Shown here: one piece after another, positions 7,786 through 17,402 of the stretch | Layout: every line of letters starts with the position of its first letter | Position numbering within the stretch: position 1 is the stretch's first letter | Assembly: GCA_024762335.1 (NCBI GenBank) | Contig: JANTHO010000008.1 | Location: 1 to 61,050, forward strand | DNA length: 61,050 bases | Source of the DNA: Acidimicrobiia bacterium | Lineage (GTDB): Bacteria; Actinomycetota; Acidimicrobiia; Spongiisociales; UBA5794 | Direction: 5' to 3' | Notes under the pieces: generated by a model | Told to the model about the DNA's origin: nothing | What the model saw: the letters and a program-made list of their open reading frames with translations, nothing else | The model's database searches: none | Program-made: the position numbers and the translations under genes

Positions 7786-8424
7786 ATGACGCTCACCGCC
7801 GCACGGCCGATCGAAGCCGCATCACCCGTTCTCGCTCCGTTCACACCGCACCGGATCTCGGAGTCATCCGAGGACCGTGACCTCTGGGAGGCGCTCCTCG
7901 ACCGGCGACAGGAGGCGCTCGGCGAGGCTTACCGGCGATTCGGTCGGAAGGTGTATCGGACGGCGTTCGGCGTGCTCCGCCGGTCGGAACTGGCTGAAGA
8001 GATCACGCAAGAGATCTTCGTCCGCATGTGGCAGCGTCCGGAACGGTTCAACCCCAGCCGGGGAACCCTCGGGGGGTTTCTGCAACTCGATGCACACGGT
8101 CGATCCATAGATCTGCTCCGATCAGAGAAGGCGAGGGCCGACCGAGAGATTCGCGAACAGCAACTCTCCGCGGCATCCGAATCACCGGCCAGTCTCGAAG
8201 AAGAGGTAATGAAGAGAATCTCATCGGAACGAATCAGAGACGCCCTGGAAACGCTGGAGGACGGCGAGCGTCTGCCGATCGTGCTCGCGTTCTTCCAGGG
8301 ACACTCCTATCGCCGGGTGGCCGAAGCCCTCGACCTGCCGGAAGGCACGGTCAAGAGCCGTATCCGGAGGGGCATGAGCCGCCTGAAGGAGCTACTCGGC
8401 GAGGAAGCCCTTGCCCTCGCATGA
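7786..8424 (+). CDS. ECF-type RNA polymerase sigma factor
   Basis: The protein has 212 residues, with TGGAG 7 nt before the ATG. Region 2 covers about 45-115 (YRRFGRKVYRTAFGVLRRSELAEEI, then FVRMWQRPERF). Region 4 is at about 150-205, with the helix-turn-helix SYRRVAEALDLPEGTVKSRI. There is a 35-residue N-terminal extension. It is encoded with an overlapping anti-sigma gene, the usual arrangement for stress-responsive ECF factors. In LitR and in Rhodobacter RpoE/ChrR systems such sigma factors activate CFA/DUF1365/FAD genes after light or singlet oxygen, which fits the neighbours here. Confidence 0.92.
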   Translation: MTLTAARPIEAASPVLAPFTPHRISESSEDRDLWEALLDRRQEALGEAYRRFGRKVYRTAFGVLRRSELAEEITQEIFVRMWQRPERFNPSRGTLGGFLQLDAHGRSIDLLRSEKARADREIREQQLSAASESPASLEEEVMKRISSERIRDALETLEDGERLPIVLAFFQGHSYRRVAEALDLPEGTVKSRIRRGMSRLKELLGEEALALA

Positions 8425-9149
8425 GTCGCAACCTCGACGACTCGGTCGCGGTGCACGCCCTCAACGCTCTCCCAGAGGACGAAAGCGCCCTCGTGGCCGC
8501 AGCGATCGGATTCGATGAAGAGCTAAATGATGAATATGAGAGCTTTCGAAGGGTTGCAGCGGAACTCGTCGAAGCCTTCTCGGACGTTGTGCCCGCAGTG
8601 TCGCCTCAGCTGTGGGATCGCATCGAGCTGGCGGCAGGTCTGGATTCCTCCCCAGGCCTGCCTCCCGCCGATGCCGGACCGGTTGAAGTGTCGAGCCGGT
8701 CGATCTGGCGCCGTCTCGCCCCGATCGTCGGAGCTGTCGCCGCCGTCGCTGTTTCCGTGTCCTTGACCGCTGGGCTCATGGCGAACCGGTCAGAAACCGA
8801 GGGCCTCGAGGCGCTGGCGGCCGCATCCGCGGAACTCCCCGGATCGCTGACAGTCGACTTGGTTGACCCGGGTGCAGGAGTCGCTGTGGCCGATGTCGTC
8901 GTCACGACCGATGGAGAAGGCTTCATCGACGGCAGCGCTCTGCCGACCCTCGCCGAGAACCGGACGTACCAGCTCTGGGCGATCGTCGGAGATCGAGTGA
9001 TCTCCGTTGGCCTGATGGGCAACCGTCCCGGTATCACCGCGTTCCGGGTCGAGGGCCATCTCGCCGGGCTGGCCATCAGCGAAGAGGTCCTCGGCGGCGT
9101 TGTGGTCTCCGAACAGGATCCTGTCGCCCTCTGGCTCGACGCCGCGTAG
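8421..9149 (+). CDS. Membrane-bound anti-sigma factor, RskA-like
   Basis: The 242-residue protein starts at an ATG overlapping the sigma stop (ATGA). The N-terminal 75 residues form a helical sigma-binding region without the HxxxCxxC zinc motif. One transmembrane helix at about 94-117 (IVGAVAAVAVSVSLTAGLMA) follows, then an extracytoplasmic domain with the segment TYQLWAIVGDRVISVG typical of RskA C-terminal domains. It probably holds the ECF sigma factor at the membrane until released, perhaps by regulated proteolysis. The missing zinc motif argues against a ChrR-type direct singlet-oxygen sensor. Confidence 0.85.
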   Translation: MSRNLDDSVAVHALNALPEDESALVAAAIGFDEELNDEYESFRRVAAELVEAFSDVVPAVSPQLWDRIELAAGLDSSPGLPPADAGPVEVSSRSIWRRLAPIVGAVAAVAVSVSLTAGLMANRSETEGLEALAAASAELPGSLTVDLVDPGAGVAVADVVVTTDGEGFIDGSALPTLAENRTYQLWAIVGDRVISVGLMGNRPGITAFRVEGHLAGLAISEEVLGGVVVSEQDPVALWLDAA

Positions 9150-9162
9150 CGGGCCAATCCGA

Positions 9163-9176
9163 CGCCCTTGCGGGCG
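9163..9176. terminator. Weak hairpin between convergent genes
   Basis: CGCCC-TTGC-GGGCG (9163-9176) lies in the 57-bp gap between the anti-sigma gene and the convergent hydrolase gene. It is short and lacks a T-run. Confidence 0.3.
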
Positions 9177-9206
9177 CTCTCTGATCTGAACGACGATCCG
9201 CCCGTA

Positions 9207-10412
9207 TCAGCGCCGGAGTCTCGCGTACTCGTCGTTGAGCACCGAGAGGACGCCTTCGATCATCTGAGCAGACTGGTAGGTGTAGCCGAGGTCGAAGATG
9301 TGCTGGGCACCGGGGAACTCCATATAGACAACCCGGTTCTTTGACACCTCCTCCAAGCGGTCGCGGAACGCCCGGGCCTCCACAACGGGAGCGAGCGAGT
9401 CACGATCGCCCTGAGGAATCACGAACGGTGGCGCATCCGGATGGATCCGGTCGATCGGCGACATCTCGTGGAACTTCTCCGGTTCGTCGTCGATGAAGGC
9501 CTTGATGACGATGGGTTCCATGAGCCGAGGCACGAACTGTGTGCTCTGAGCCCCGAGCCGGTTCATCACGTCGTAGATCCCGTAGATCGGGATGGCGACG
9601 TCGACCGATGTGTCCCCGTCTTCGAACCCCTGCTGATACGTTGGATCGTTCTCGGTGAGACCCGCGAGCGCGGCCAGGTTCCCCCCGGCCGAACCGCCCG
9701 ATACCGCCACGAACGACGGATCGCCGCCGTACTCCTGCGCATGCTCCCGAATCCACGCGAGGCCCGCTTTGACGTCGGCGAGTTGATCCGGCAGTGAAAC
9801 GCCCGGACAGAGGCGGTAATTCACGGTGATGCCCAGCCATCCGGCCCGGGCCATGTGGTGAAGCAGCGGTATCCCCTGCTCACGCTTGTCTCCGATGACC
9901 CATCCGCCACCGTGGATGTACATGATCACGGGGCGGTCGGTGCGGTCGGTCTTGTCGCGGTAGATGTCGAGCTTGATGACATGGCCTGCGACCCTTCGGA
10001 ACGGGACGTTGCTGATCTTCTCAACGGAGCGACCCCGGAACGGGAACGACAGCAGCACGCGCCAGAACGGCACCTTCGGCCCCGACCGTTCGATCCCGGC
10101 CTTCGCCAGCGCGGCGTCGACGATCTTGCCGGACGTCCTCGTTCTCGACAGGATCACGGCCGTGCCGAGCCACGAGATGACGAGGAGACCGGCGCCGATC
10201 CAGCCGATCGGATGCTCCAACGCTCCCCACCAGACGAGCAACCCGGCGATGATCATCTGAAAGACGACCTGCTGGCCTGCGAAACCGATCACGAACCACG
10301 ACCAGAACATGCTCGGAAGCAGCAGGGCCGTCTGACGGATCGGACGAATCGCGTTGAGGGTGGCCGCGAGCGACCACGCGCCGAGCAGGAGCAGAAGGAT
10401 GGCTATGAACAT
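9207..10412 (-). CDS. Membrane-anchored alpha/beta hydrolase (HSL/carboxylesterase type)
   Basis: The 401-residue protein starts at the ATG at 10412, overlapping the acyltransferase gene by 10 bp. The N terminus has three or four hydrophobic helices (about 2-85). The hydrolase domain carries the oxyanion-hole motif HGGGW, a nucleophile elbow GGSAGGN, where GDSAGG is usual, a candidate acid in GDRDS and His in GAQHIF. It should cleave short-chain esters or lipids at the membrane. The partner acyltransferase suggests phospholipid or neutral-lipid remodelling. Confidence 0.85.
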   Translation of the reverse strand: MFIAILLLLLGAWSLAATLNAIRPIRQTALLLPSMFWSWFVIGFAGQQVVFQMIIAGLLVWWGALEHPIGWIGAGLLVISWLGTAVILSRTRTSGKIVDAALAKAGIERSGPKVPFWRVLLSFPFRGRSVEKISNVPFRRVAGHVIKLDIYRDKTDRTDRPVIMYIHGGGWVIGDKREQGIPLLHHMARAGWLGITVNYRLCPGVSLPDQLADVKAGLAWIREHAQEYGGDPSFVAVSGGSAGGNLAALAGLTENDPTYQQGFEDGDTSVDVAIPIYGIYDVMNRLGAQSTQFVPRLMEPIVIKAFIDDEPEKFHEMSPIDRIHPDAPPFVIPQGDRDSLAPVVEARAFRDRLEEVSKNRVVYMEFPGAQHIFDLGYTYQSAQMIEGVLSVLNDEYARLRR

Positions 10413-11719
10413 GGTCCTTCTCGGAGCATTTGGGACAGTTCGCAGTCGGCGCGGTCGCGGAGCCGCTGGAGATCCGGGATCAGCGCGAGATGATTCCGAA
10501 GCGCCCACCAGTCGGTCATGGCCTCGAAGAGATCGGCGATCTGGGCGACGGTGAGGACGAGGAATACCAGACCGACGGCGACGAGCACGAGTGAGAGCCA
10601 TGCCCTGTTCGGGTCGCTGATGAGGAAGAGGCCGATCCATGTGAGCGGGAAGACGACGATTCCCGTGACGACCCGGGCCGTGCCTTTCGATACCGGCTCC
10701 TTCACGAAGGCGCCGACCCCCATGACGAGCAGGATCGCGATGAGATTGGCGGTCAAACCCACCAGTGCGAACGGCGCCATCAGGACGACGATGAGTCCCT
10801 TGACGAGCGCGACCCTCGCAAGATCGGTCGTTGTTGGCGTCGGCTGGATCTGCGTGTCCTCGAGTCCGCCGGCGGCCAGAGCGAGTTGATAGCGACCGGT
10901 CGCGGCGAATTCGGTGTCATCTACGTCCTCCGACGAGCGGGCGAGACGCTGGGCAACCTGCCTCAGTTCGGCCATCGTCGGCTCGCTGAAGGCCTTCGAC
11001 ATCCCCGTGCGCAGATGGATTGACGCGGCGAGCATCATCGTTCGTTCACGCACGAGGGATCCGAAGTCGGGGGACACGGCCCTCAACCGATCGGCGATGA
11101 GAGCCGTGATCCGGTCGACGAGACCACGATTCGACTCTTCGAGCGGTTCCCCATCTGCCATCGTTCGGATCTCCGTCTCGGTGATCCGCTCCCCTGCCTC
11201 CACGAGCACACGAGATCGAGACGAGACCTTGTCTTCGTACGTGATACCCAGGGGGATGATCGCCAGGTTCCGGGCTCCGGCTTCCACGGCGCTCAGCGCC
11301 ATGCGGGCGGCACCGGTGCGGACCTTCTGGAGTTCCTGGTCGTCGGTGACGGTGCCCTCCGGGAAGATCAGAACGGTCTTTCCCTTGGCGAGCACGTTCG
11401 CGACCTCACGGAACGACGAAGTGTTCTTCTCCGTGTCCGAATGGTCCACACGGCGGTAGACCGGCACGACCCCCAGGGCACGGAGGCCGATCTTCAGGGG
11501 GAGCGTCTTGAAGAGCGTCGACTTGGCGACGATGTGCGGCAACCCGCCGAGAGCGCGGACGACGACGATCGCGTCGACGAGTCCGCCGAAGTGGTTCGCC
11601 ACGATCAAGCGCGGGCCGTCGTGGTCGGCTGAACCCTCGACCTCAACGCCTTTGAAGAGGACGAGTGTGTAGATGCGGGCGAACAAGCCGGCGAACCACC
11701 ACCGAATTCGATAGATCAC
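10403..11719 (-). CDS. PlsC-family lysophospholipid/glycerol-phosphate acyltransferase
   Basis: The protein has 438 residues. The acyltransferase domain lies at about 20-210. Its block I reads NHFGGLVD, with five residues between His and Asp instead of the usual four, as in the NHPNxxxD subgroup. Block III reads FPEGT. About 100 residues of linker follow, then two hydrophobic pairs near 315-345 and 355-395. It transfers acyl groups to a glycerophospholipid precursor at the inner membrane. The gene overlaps the downstream hydrolase gene, so the two are co-translated. Confidence 0.85.
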   Translation of the reverse strand: MIYRIRWWFAGLFARIYTLVLFKGVEVEGSADHDGPRLIVANHFGGLVDAIVVVRALGGLPHIVAKSTLFKTLPLKIGLRALGVVPVYRRVDHSDTEKNTSSFREVANVLAKGKTVLIFPEGTVTDDQELQKVRTGAARMALSAVEAGARNLAIIPLGITYEDKVSSRSRVLVEAGERITETEIRTMADGEPLEESNRGLVDRITALIADRLRAVSPDFGSLVRERTMMLAASIHLRTGMSKAFSEPTMAELRQVAQRLARSSEDVDDTEFAATGRYQLALAAGGLEDTQIQPTPTTTDLARVALVKGLIVVLMAPFALVGLTANLIAILLVMGVGAFVKEPVSKGTARVVTGIVVFPLTWIGLFLISDPNRAWLSLVLVAVGLVFLVLTVAQIADLFEAMTDWWALRNHLALIPDLQRLRDRADCELSQMLREGPCS

Positions 11720-11851
11720 GGCACCACTCTATTGCCGCTTGCCCCGCGCACGAGTGTCCTGACGCAGGACCAGGCCGGCCGATCCCATGAGCCAGACGTG
11801 TTGCGGGTCCTGCGGGTGACCGGCAATGAGCGTGTCGGAAGCGACGACCGA

Positions 11852-13660
11852 TCAGCGGATTCCCGGCAGCGACAGTTCGAAGATGCTCTCTCCACCCTCG
11901 TGACGGTAGGTGAGATCGCCGCCCATGCGACGGGCGAGCTGCCGTGAGATAGCGAGGCCGAGGCCGAGGGACTTGGGCACGTTTGCGACGTTCTGTGAAC
12001 GCTGATACCTCTCAAAGATGCGTTCGCGATCAACCGGCGGGATGGGTGAGCCACTGTCGCGAACTGCGACCTTGGCGGTTGCAGCATCGGAGAGTACTTC
12101 GACGTGGATGTCATCTCCGCCGTAGCGGAGAGCGTTGGACACGAGGTTTCGGACGATCTGACGCACACGATGCGGATCGCCGACGGCTCTCACAGAGTGG
12201 CCGACGAGGTCGATGTCGTGGACCCTTTCGTGTTCGAAAGCCTCGAGCGCTTGAGCCGTCTGGGCTCGCAGATTCACGGGAACCTGTGCGACGTGGAGCG
12301 TATCCGTGTCTGACTTGGCGGCGGCCAGCAGATCGTTGACGATGTTCAGCAGGTCTGTCGCTTCGCGAACGACCGTATCGACGAGTTCGGAGCGTTCTTC
12401 CGGCGACAGTGATCCGGACTCGTCTTGGAGGATCTGACCGAAGCCGAGGACCGCCGTCAGCGGCGTACGGAGCTCGTGGCTGACGCTCGCAAGGAACTCG
12501 TCTCTGGAGCGAATCTCCTCTTCGAGCCGCCGATGTGCCTCTTCCCGTTCCCAGAATGCTCCGATCATGGTGGCGGCCGTGGTGAGGAGTGTGAGGTCTT
12601 CTTCGGTCCACTCCCTCACCTCAGACTTGTCTGCGAATGCGATCAACCCCGCCCACTCTCCATCAACGAAGATGGGAATGTCGAGTTCGGACTTGATCCG
12701 GATCGGAGACGCGGCGTATAGGTCGTACTCCGGGCCGTCGAGCTCTTCCGGGAGGAAGACGAACGGCTCACCTGTTTCGAGACGGGCCTGAGAATTCGGC
12801 ATGCTTGCCCAGGGAACGAGGTCCCAATATGGGTCGCCGTGGACGTCGAGTACTCCCTTCTCTTCATCGATCTCGACGAGGTTCTTGGAGCAGAATCCCA
12901 GCTCGGGATCGACCACGTTCCGTTCGACGAACACATATGTGGCTTCGGTCGCGGTGAGGAGCGCTTCGACGGCGTGCTCGAGGCGAGTGTCGCCGGTCGA
13001 CGAGAGGAGGCTGCTCGCGCAGGTCGACAGAGCGGATTGGTAGCGAATCCGCCGTTCTTGAGACATCGCCTGCATTCGAATCTGTTGCCTCGCACGATCA
13101 CTCTGAATGGCTCCTCCGACGACGTTCGCTATGGACCGCAGGAACGCTGCATCGCCGTCGGTGAAGTGACGCCGACGGCGGGTGTGAACGCTGAGAACCC
13201 CATAGGGCCGCTCCTTGTCCGGGATGATCACGCTCATTCCGCTCACCACGTCGTGGTCGATGAGGAGCGGCGGGGCTGTGAACCGCTCCTCATGAGCGAG
13301 GTCCTCGACGACGATTGGGTCGTCAAACATCAGGGTGTAGCCGGCCTGGGACCCGCGGTCACAGGAGACCGTGGTGACGCCCGGACACACGTCATCGGAC
13401 CATCCTTGTCCTGCGATGAGAAGCAACGGTTCTCCCGGCACGGAGTCCTGAAGAATCTTGATGTAGTCGACGTCGAGGATGCGGCGCGTCAGATCGAGGG
13501 CTAGAGCAAAGAGGTCGTCGAGCTCCGCACCTCTCAGAGCGGCCCTACCCAGCTCGGCGACGGCGGTTTGTTGGGATGCGGCAGGGTTCGACGCGACGGC
13601 CGACTCGATCGTGGCTGTTCCGCCCGCCGCGTGATGGGATGTTCCGTCCAGAGTGACCAC
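11852..13660 (-). CDS. Soluble histidine kinase with two GAF domains
   Basis: The protein has about 602 residues from a GTG at 13660; the frame stays open upstream and the true start is uncertain. Two GAF sensory domains lie at about 25-190 and 225-380. The dimerisation domain has the H-box SHELRTPL (His near 395). The ATPase domain has the N-box NLVSNALRYGG and a G2 box GLGLAISRQLARRMGG. No transmembrane helix is visible, so it senses a cytoplasmic cue such as redox state or a small ligand. No response regulator is adjacent, making it an orphan kinase. It diverges from the oxidoreductase gene at 13776. Confidence 0.88.
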   Translation of the reverse strand: MVTLDGTSHHAAGGTATIESAVASNPAASQQTAVAELGRAALRGAELDDLFALALDLTRRILDVDYIKILQDSVPGEPLLLIAGQGWSDDVCPGVTTVSCDRGSQAGYTLMFDDPIVVEDLAHEERFTAPPLLIDHDVVSGMSVIIPDKERPYGVLSVHTRRRRHFTDGDAAFLRSIANVVGGAIQSDRARQQIRMQAMSQERRIRYQSALSTCASSLLSSTGDTRLEHAVEALLTATEATYVFVERNVVDPELGFCSKNLVEIDEEKGVLDVHGDPYWDLVPWASMPNSQARLETGEPFVFLPEELDGPEYDLYAASPIRIKSELDIPIFVDGEWAGLIAFADKSEVREWTEEDLTLLTTAATMIGAFWEREEAHRRLEEEIRSRDEFLASVSHELRTPLTAVLGFGQILQDESGSLSPEERSELVDTVVREATDLLNIVNDLLAAAKSDTDTLHVAQVPVNLRAQTAQALEAFEHERVHDIDLVGHSVRAVGDPHRVRQIVRNLVSNALRYGGDDIHVEVLSDAATAKVAVRDSGSPIPPVDRERIFERYQRSQNVANVPKSLGLGLAISRQLARRMGGDLTYRHEGGESIFELSLPGIR

Positions 13661-13775
13661 CGACCTTGGAGTTCTGAAGACAGGATCGGCGTCGTCGGTC
13701 GCATACTTGAGTGGTGCGGCGTGTGTTCGTTGCCGGGACGGTAGGTTGGAGGGATCAACGAGGGAGAACGGACCG

Positions 13776-14975
13776 ATGGATACGAACCCGGTCATCGAGA
13801 CGCTCGGACGCAGGCTCAGGCTCGCGTTGATCGGCGGCGGCCCCGGCAGCTTCATCGGGGAGGTGCACCGTACGGCCGCCCGCATCGACGACCGGTACGA
13901 ACTGGTTGCCGGGGCGCTGTCATCTGACCCGGAACGCTCCTTGGAAGCCGGGAGGGGGATCCGATTCGACCCCGAGCGTTGCTATTCGGGCGGCTTGGCA
14001 CTGCTCGATGCCGAGGCTGACAGATTGGACGGCGCCGACGCTGTCGCCATCATGACGCCGAACGACAGTCACCACACCTACGCGGTCGGTGCGCTGGATC
14101 GGGGCTTCGACGTGATTATCGACAAGCCACTCACGAACACGCTGCAGGAAGCCGTCGAGGTCCTGGACCGTGTTCGGGAGACGGGCCTGGTGCTCGCGCT
14201 CACCCACAACTACACGGGCTATCCCATGGTCCGTCAGGCTCGTTCGATGGTCGAGCATGGTCAGCTCGGCGAGATCCGTCTCGTCCAAGTCGAGTACGTC
14301 CAGGGGGGCCGGGCGCACGAGAACGACCCCGATCCGGACGGCCCGGTGCCGTGGCGGTTCGACCCTGCGAAGGGCGGACCCTCACTGGTCCTCGGAGACA
14401 TCGGTACCCACGCACACAATCTCATCCGATTCGTCACAGGACTCGAAGTGTCCGAGGTCGCTGCCGAGGTGGGTCATATCGTGCCGGGGCGGGTCGTCGA
14501 CGACTACGCGGGGGCGATGTTGCGGTTCGAAAACGGTGCGAGGGGGAGTTTCTGGGCGACCCAGGCGGCCGCCGGAGTCGAGAACAGCATCCGGATCCGG
14601 GTGTCGGGAACCCGGGGCAGTCTCGAATGGCAGCAAGAGGAGCCGACGAGACTCGTCTTCAAGCCGATCGACGCACCCATGCGTGTCCACACGCCGAACG
14701 GGCCGGGAACGCTTCCTCTCGCTCGCAGGTCGAGCCGCATCGTCGCCGGCCATCCTGAGGGATTCCACGAGGGTTTCGCCAACATCTACTCGGACGCCGC
14801 CGAGGCCATCGTTGCGCGAAGGGCCGGCGTTCCGATGGATCCGCTCGCCGATCACTTCCCGAAAGCCGTGGACGGTGTGGTCGGTTTGGCGTTCGTCGAA
14901 GCCGCGATCGTGTCGAGTAGGAATGGCGGCGCCTGGACGCGAGTGCCGATCTCGCCATCGTGGCAAAGTCAGTAG
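13776..14975 (+). CDS. Gfo/Idh/MocA-family NAD(P)-dependent oxidoreductase
   Basis: The 399-residue protein starts at the ATG at 13776 behind GGGAGAA. The N-terminal Rossmann fold reads LALIGGGPGSFIGEVH. The family segment DKPLTN (EKP motif) is near residue 115, and the C-terminal alpha/beta domain contains GDIGTHAHNLIRF. Members oxidise sugars or inositols; the substrate cannot be assigned. It overlaps the convergent tupC gene by 7 bp. Confidence 0.88.
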   Translation: MDTNPVIETLGRRLRLALIGGGPGSFIGEVHRTAARIDDRYELVAGALSSDPERSLEAGRGIRFDPERCYSGGLALLDAEADRLDGADAVAIMTPNDSHHTYAVGALDRGFDVIIDKPLTNTLQEAVEVLDRVRETGLVLALTHNYTGYPMVRQARSMVEHGQLGEIRLVQVEYVQGGRAHENDPDPDGPVPWRFDPAKGGPSLVLGDIGTHAHNLIRFVTGLEVSEVAAEVGHIVPGRVVDDYAGAMLRFENGARGSFWATQAAAGVENSIRIRVSGTRGSLEWQQEEPTRLVFKPIDAPMRVHTPNGPGTLPLARRSSRIVAGHPEGFHEGFANIYSDAAEAIVARRAGVPMDPLADHFPKAVDGVVGLAFVEAAIVSSRNGGAWTRVPISPSWQSQ

Positions 14976-15691
14976 AGCAAGTCACCCTCGAGAAATGCCG
15001 CTGTTCGAGGATCTTCGGGGGCGGTGAAGAACGCCTCGGTGTCGGCGAGTTCAACGATGCTCCCCGATGCCATCAACGCCGTGCGGTTGGCGATTCGTCT
15101 GGCCTGAAATTCGTCGTGCGTGACAAGCACGACCGTGGTGCCCCGGTCGGCGTTTTCGGCCCGGACGATGTCTTCGAGAAGGCCGACGTTGTACGGATCG
15201 AGATTCCCGGTCGGCTCGTCGAGCAGGAGCACGGACGGTTCGACGATCAGCGCCCTTGCGAACGCTACTCGTTGCGCCTCGCCGGCTGAGAGTGTGCGTG
15301 CCGGCGCGTCGGCGAGTTCGGTGAGGCCGAGCCGTTCGAGCCACCGTTCGGTGTCGCCACCCTTGGTGTCGAGGCCCCTTAGTTTCCGTCCGATGCGAAC
15401 GTTCGCGGCAACGCTGCGGCGGAGGAGCATGGGACGCTGGAACACCGTCGTGACATCCCGGCGGATCGCGAGCGGCACATCCCCGTCGACCACGTCACCG
15501 GCGTAGGTGATCGCCCCGTCGGTCGGTGATTCGAGAAAGTCGAGGAGGCGAAGCAGCGTGCTCTTCCCGGCGCCGCTGGGTCCAATGATGGCGAGGATCT
15601 CGCCGGTCGCGATCTCAAGTGCGGGCACGTCGACGACGCAGCGATCTCCGTAGCAATGTCGTACGTCGTCGAGTCGATAGGCGGTGTTCAT
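14969..15691 (-). CDS. tupC: Tungstate ABC transporter, ATP-binding subunit
   Basis: The 240-residue ATPase has Walker A GPSGAGKST, the signature LSAGEAQR (a variant of LSGGQ), Walker B VLLLDEPTGNLD and the switch His in VLVTHDE. It energises import of tungstate, or possibly molybdate, through the permease encoded upstream. Its start overlaps the permease stop as ATGA. The TupC call rests on the TupA-type binding protein in the same operon. Confidence 0.85.
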   Translation of the reverse strand: MNTAYRLDDVRHCYGDRCVVDVPALEIATGEILAIIGPSGAGKSTLLRLLDFLESPTDGAITYAGDVVDGDVPLAIRRDVTTVFQRPMLLRRSVAANVRIGRKLRGLDTKGGDTERWLERLGLTELADAPARTLSAGEAQRVAFARALIVEPSVLLLDEPTGNLDPYNVGLLEDIVRAENADRGTTVVLVTHDEFQARRIANRTALMASGSIVELADTEAFFTAPEDPRTAAFLEGDLLY

Positions 15692-16389
15692 CGAACCCCC
15701 TGCCGCACCTGGAGGCGATGGAACGCGAAGTTCGTGAGGAACGCGATTCCGAGCAGGATGATGCCGAGGGCGAGCGCCAGGGCGAAGTTCCCCCGTCGTG
15801 TTTCGAGGACGATGGCGGTGGTGAGGACCCGCGTCTCCCCTTCGATGTTGCCGCCGACGAGCATCACGGCACCGACCTCAGAGATGATCGCCCCGTATGC
15901 GGCGACGACCGCGGCCGTCACGCCGACACGGGCTTCGAGCAGGGTTACCCCCGCGACCTGGCGACGGGTGGCGCCGAGGGACAGCATCTGGACCGGAAGG
16001 CTCGGGTCGATGCCCTGCACGGCCGCCATCGTGAGGCCGACGACGAGGGGAAGGGCGATGATCGTCTGGGCGACGATCATCCCGACCGGTGTGAAGAGCC
16101 AGCCGAGGCCGCCCAACGGACCCTGATTCGACAGGATCAGGTAGGTGAAGAGGCCGACGACCACCGGGGGGAGTCCCATCCCTGTGTAGATGAGCGGTAC
16201 GAGGAGCCACCGTCCGGGGAGTCGGCGGGCGAGACCGACGCCTGCTCCGAGAGGAACGCCGATGAGGAGGGCGATCACGAGTGCGGCCAACGTCACCTGG
16301 AGTGTCAGCGCGACCGTCTCGACGAGCGAGGGGTCGAGGTTCCACAGCAATCCGAATGCGTCGGCGAACGCCTTTCCCAAAGTGCCCAT
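15688..16389 (-). CDS. tupB: Tungstate ABC transporter, permease subunit
   Basis: The 233-residue membrane protein has about five or six helices. The cytoplasmic EAA-like loop EARVGVTAAVVAAYGAIISEVG contacts the ATPase. Length and sequence style fit TupB/WtpB permeases. It lies 38 bp downstream of tupA and overlaps tupC. Confidence 0.85.
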   Translation of the reverse strand: MGTLGKAFADAFGLLWNLDPSLVETVALTLQVTLAALVIALLIGVPLGAGVGLARRLPGRWLLVPLIYTGMGLPPVVVGLFTYLILSNQGPLGGLGWLFTPVGMIVAQTIIALPLVVGLTMAAVQGIDPSLPVQMLSLGATRRQVAGVTLLEARVGVTAAVVAAYGAIISEVGAVMLVGGNIEGETRVLTTAIVLETRRGNFALALALGIILLGIAFLTNFAFHRLQVRQGVR

Positions 16390-16427
16390 CGGTCAGCGGG
16401 CCGTTCCGCTATGGGACGGAAACGGAT

Positions 16428-17402
16428 TCATCGATTCCTCCAGGCGTCGGAATCCGGATAGAAGAGCGGCTGGCCGAATTCGTCGATGCCGAATGCTCCG
16501 ATCCTCTCCTGCGTGTCGACCGACGTCAACCAGGTGACGAACGCCTCGGCAAGTTCAGTGTCGATCCCTTCCCTGTCGGGATTGACCGGGATAACCCCGT
16601 ATGGGTTCAGGAGCGTCGGATCGGCATTTGCGTTGATCGATGATCCGCCGACCAGGATCCGGAGGTTCGGGAGGCTGGCACGCTGGGCGAGGAACGTGCC
16701 ACGGTCGGTGAGCGTGTATGCACCCACCTCGTTTGCGTAGTTGAGCGTCGAACCCATGCCCTGGCCGAGCGACTTGTACCAGCCGGCATCCGGGTCCGCT
16801 GTCATGCCGGCCGCTTTCCACAACGAGCGTTCCTTCGTGTGGGTGCCGCTGTCGTCCCCCCGTGACGCGAAGAGGGCTCCCTCGTTGGCGATCGAGGCGA
16901 ACGCATCCGCCGCGAGTGGGGTGGCGTCGATCCGCGCCGGATCGTCTGCCGGGCCGACGATGACGAAGTCGTTGTGCATCACGTCGGAACGGGCGGTGCC
17001 GTGCCCCTCAGCGACGAAGGCCTCCTCGCGAGTGCGAGCATGGACGAGGATCACATCGGCGTCCCCGGCCTCTCCGAGAGCGATCGCCTGACCGGTGCCG
17101 ACGGCCACGACGTCGACCCGAGCGCCGTACTGGGACTCGAAATCGGGAAGGATCGCATCGAGCAGTCCAGAGTCGTTGGTGCTCGTCGTGGTAGCAAGCC
17201 GCAGAACCCGTACCTCGTCGGAGCCTTGCCTCCCACACGCCGTCGCCAGCAGCATGACGATGATCAACAAGAGGGGAATCGCCGTGCCGGATATCCGCGC
17301 GTTCCCCGCTCCCCTGGCGGTTTGCTCTTCCCTCCCCTCAGCCTGAATCCACGGTTTCACGCTGGTCGATGGACGGAATCCCTTTCCTTGTCGCTGTTTC
17401 AT
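16428..17402 (-). CDS. tupA: Tungstate-binding lipoprotein of the Tup ABC transporter
   Basis: The protein has 324 residues from the ATG at 17402; a GTG at 17357 would shorten a long polar N terminus. A hydrophobic stretch ends in the lipobox LLATAC (Cys56). The mature protein begins with RLATTTSTNDSGLL, the TTTS oxyanion-binding signature of TupA. Later segments GGSSINANADPTLLNPYGVIPVN also fit. TupA binds tungstate far more tightly than molybdate. The gene is preceded by 350 bp of non-coding hairpins and a MobB-ModE fusion gene that may control it. Confidence 0.85.
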   Translation of the reverse strand: MKQRQGKGFRPSTSVKPWIQAEGREEQTARGAGNARISGTAIPLLLIIVMLLATACGRQGSDEVRVLRLATTTSTNDSGLLDAILPDFESQYGARVDVVAVGTGQAIALGEAGDADVILVHARTREEAFVAEGHGTARSDVMHNDFVIVGPADDPARIDATPLAADAFASIANEGALFASRGDDSGTHTKERSLWKAAGMTADPDAGWYKSLGQGMGSTLNYANEVGAYTLTDRGTFLAQRASLPNLRILVGGSSINANADPTLLNPYGVIPVNPDREGIDTELAEAFVTWLTSVDTQERIGAFGIDEFGQPLFYPDSDAWRNR

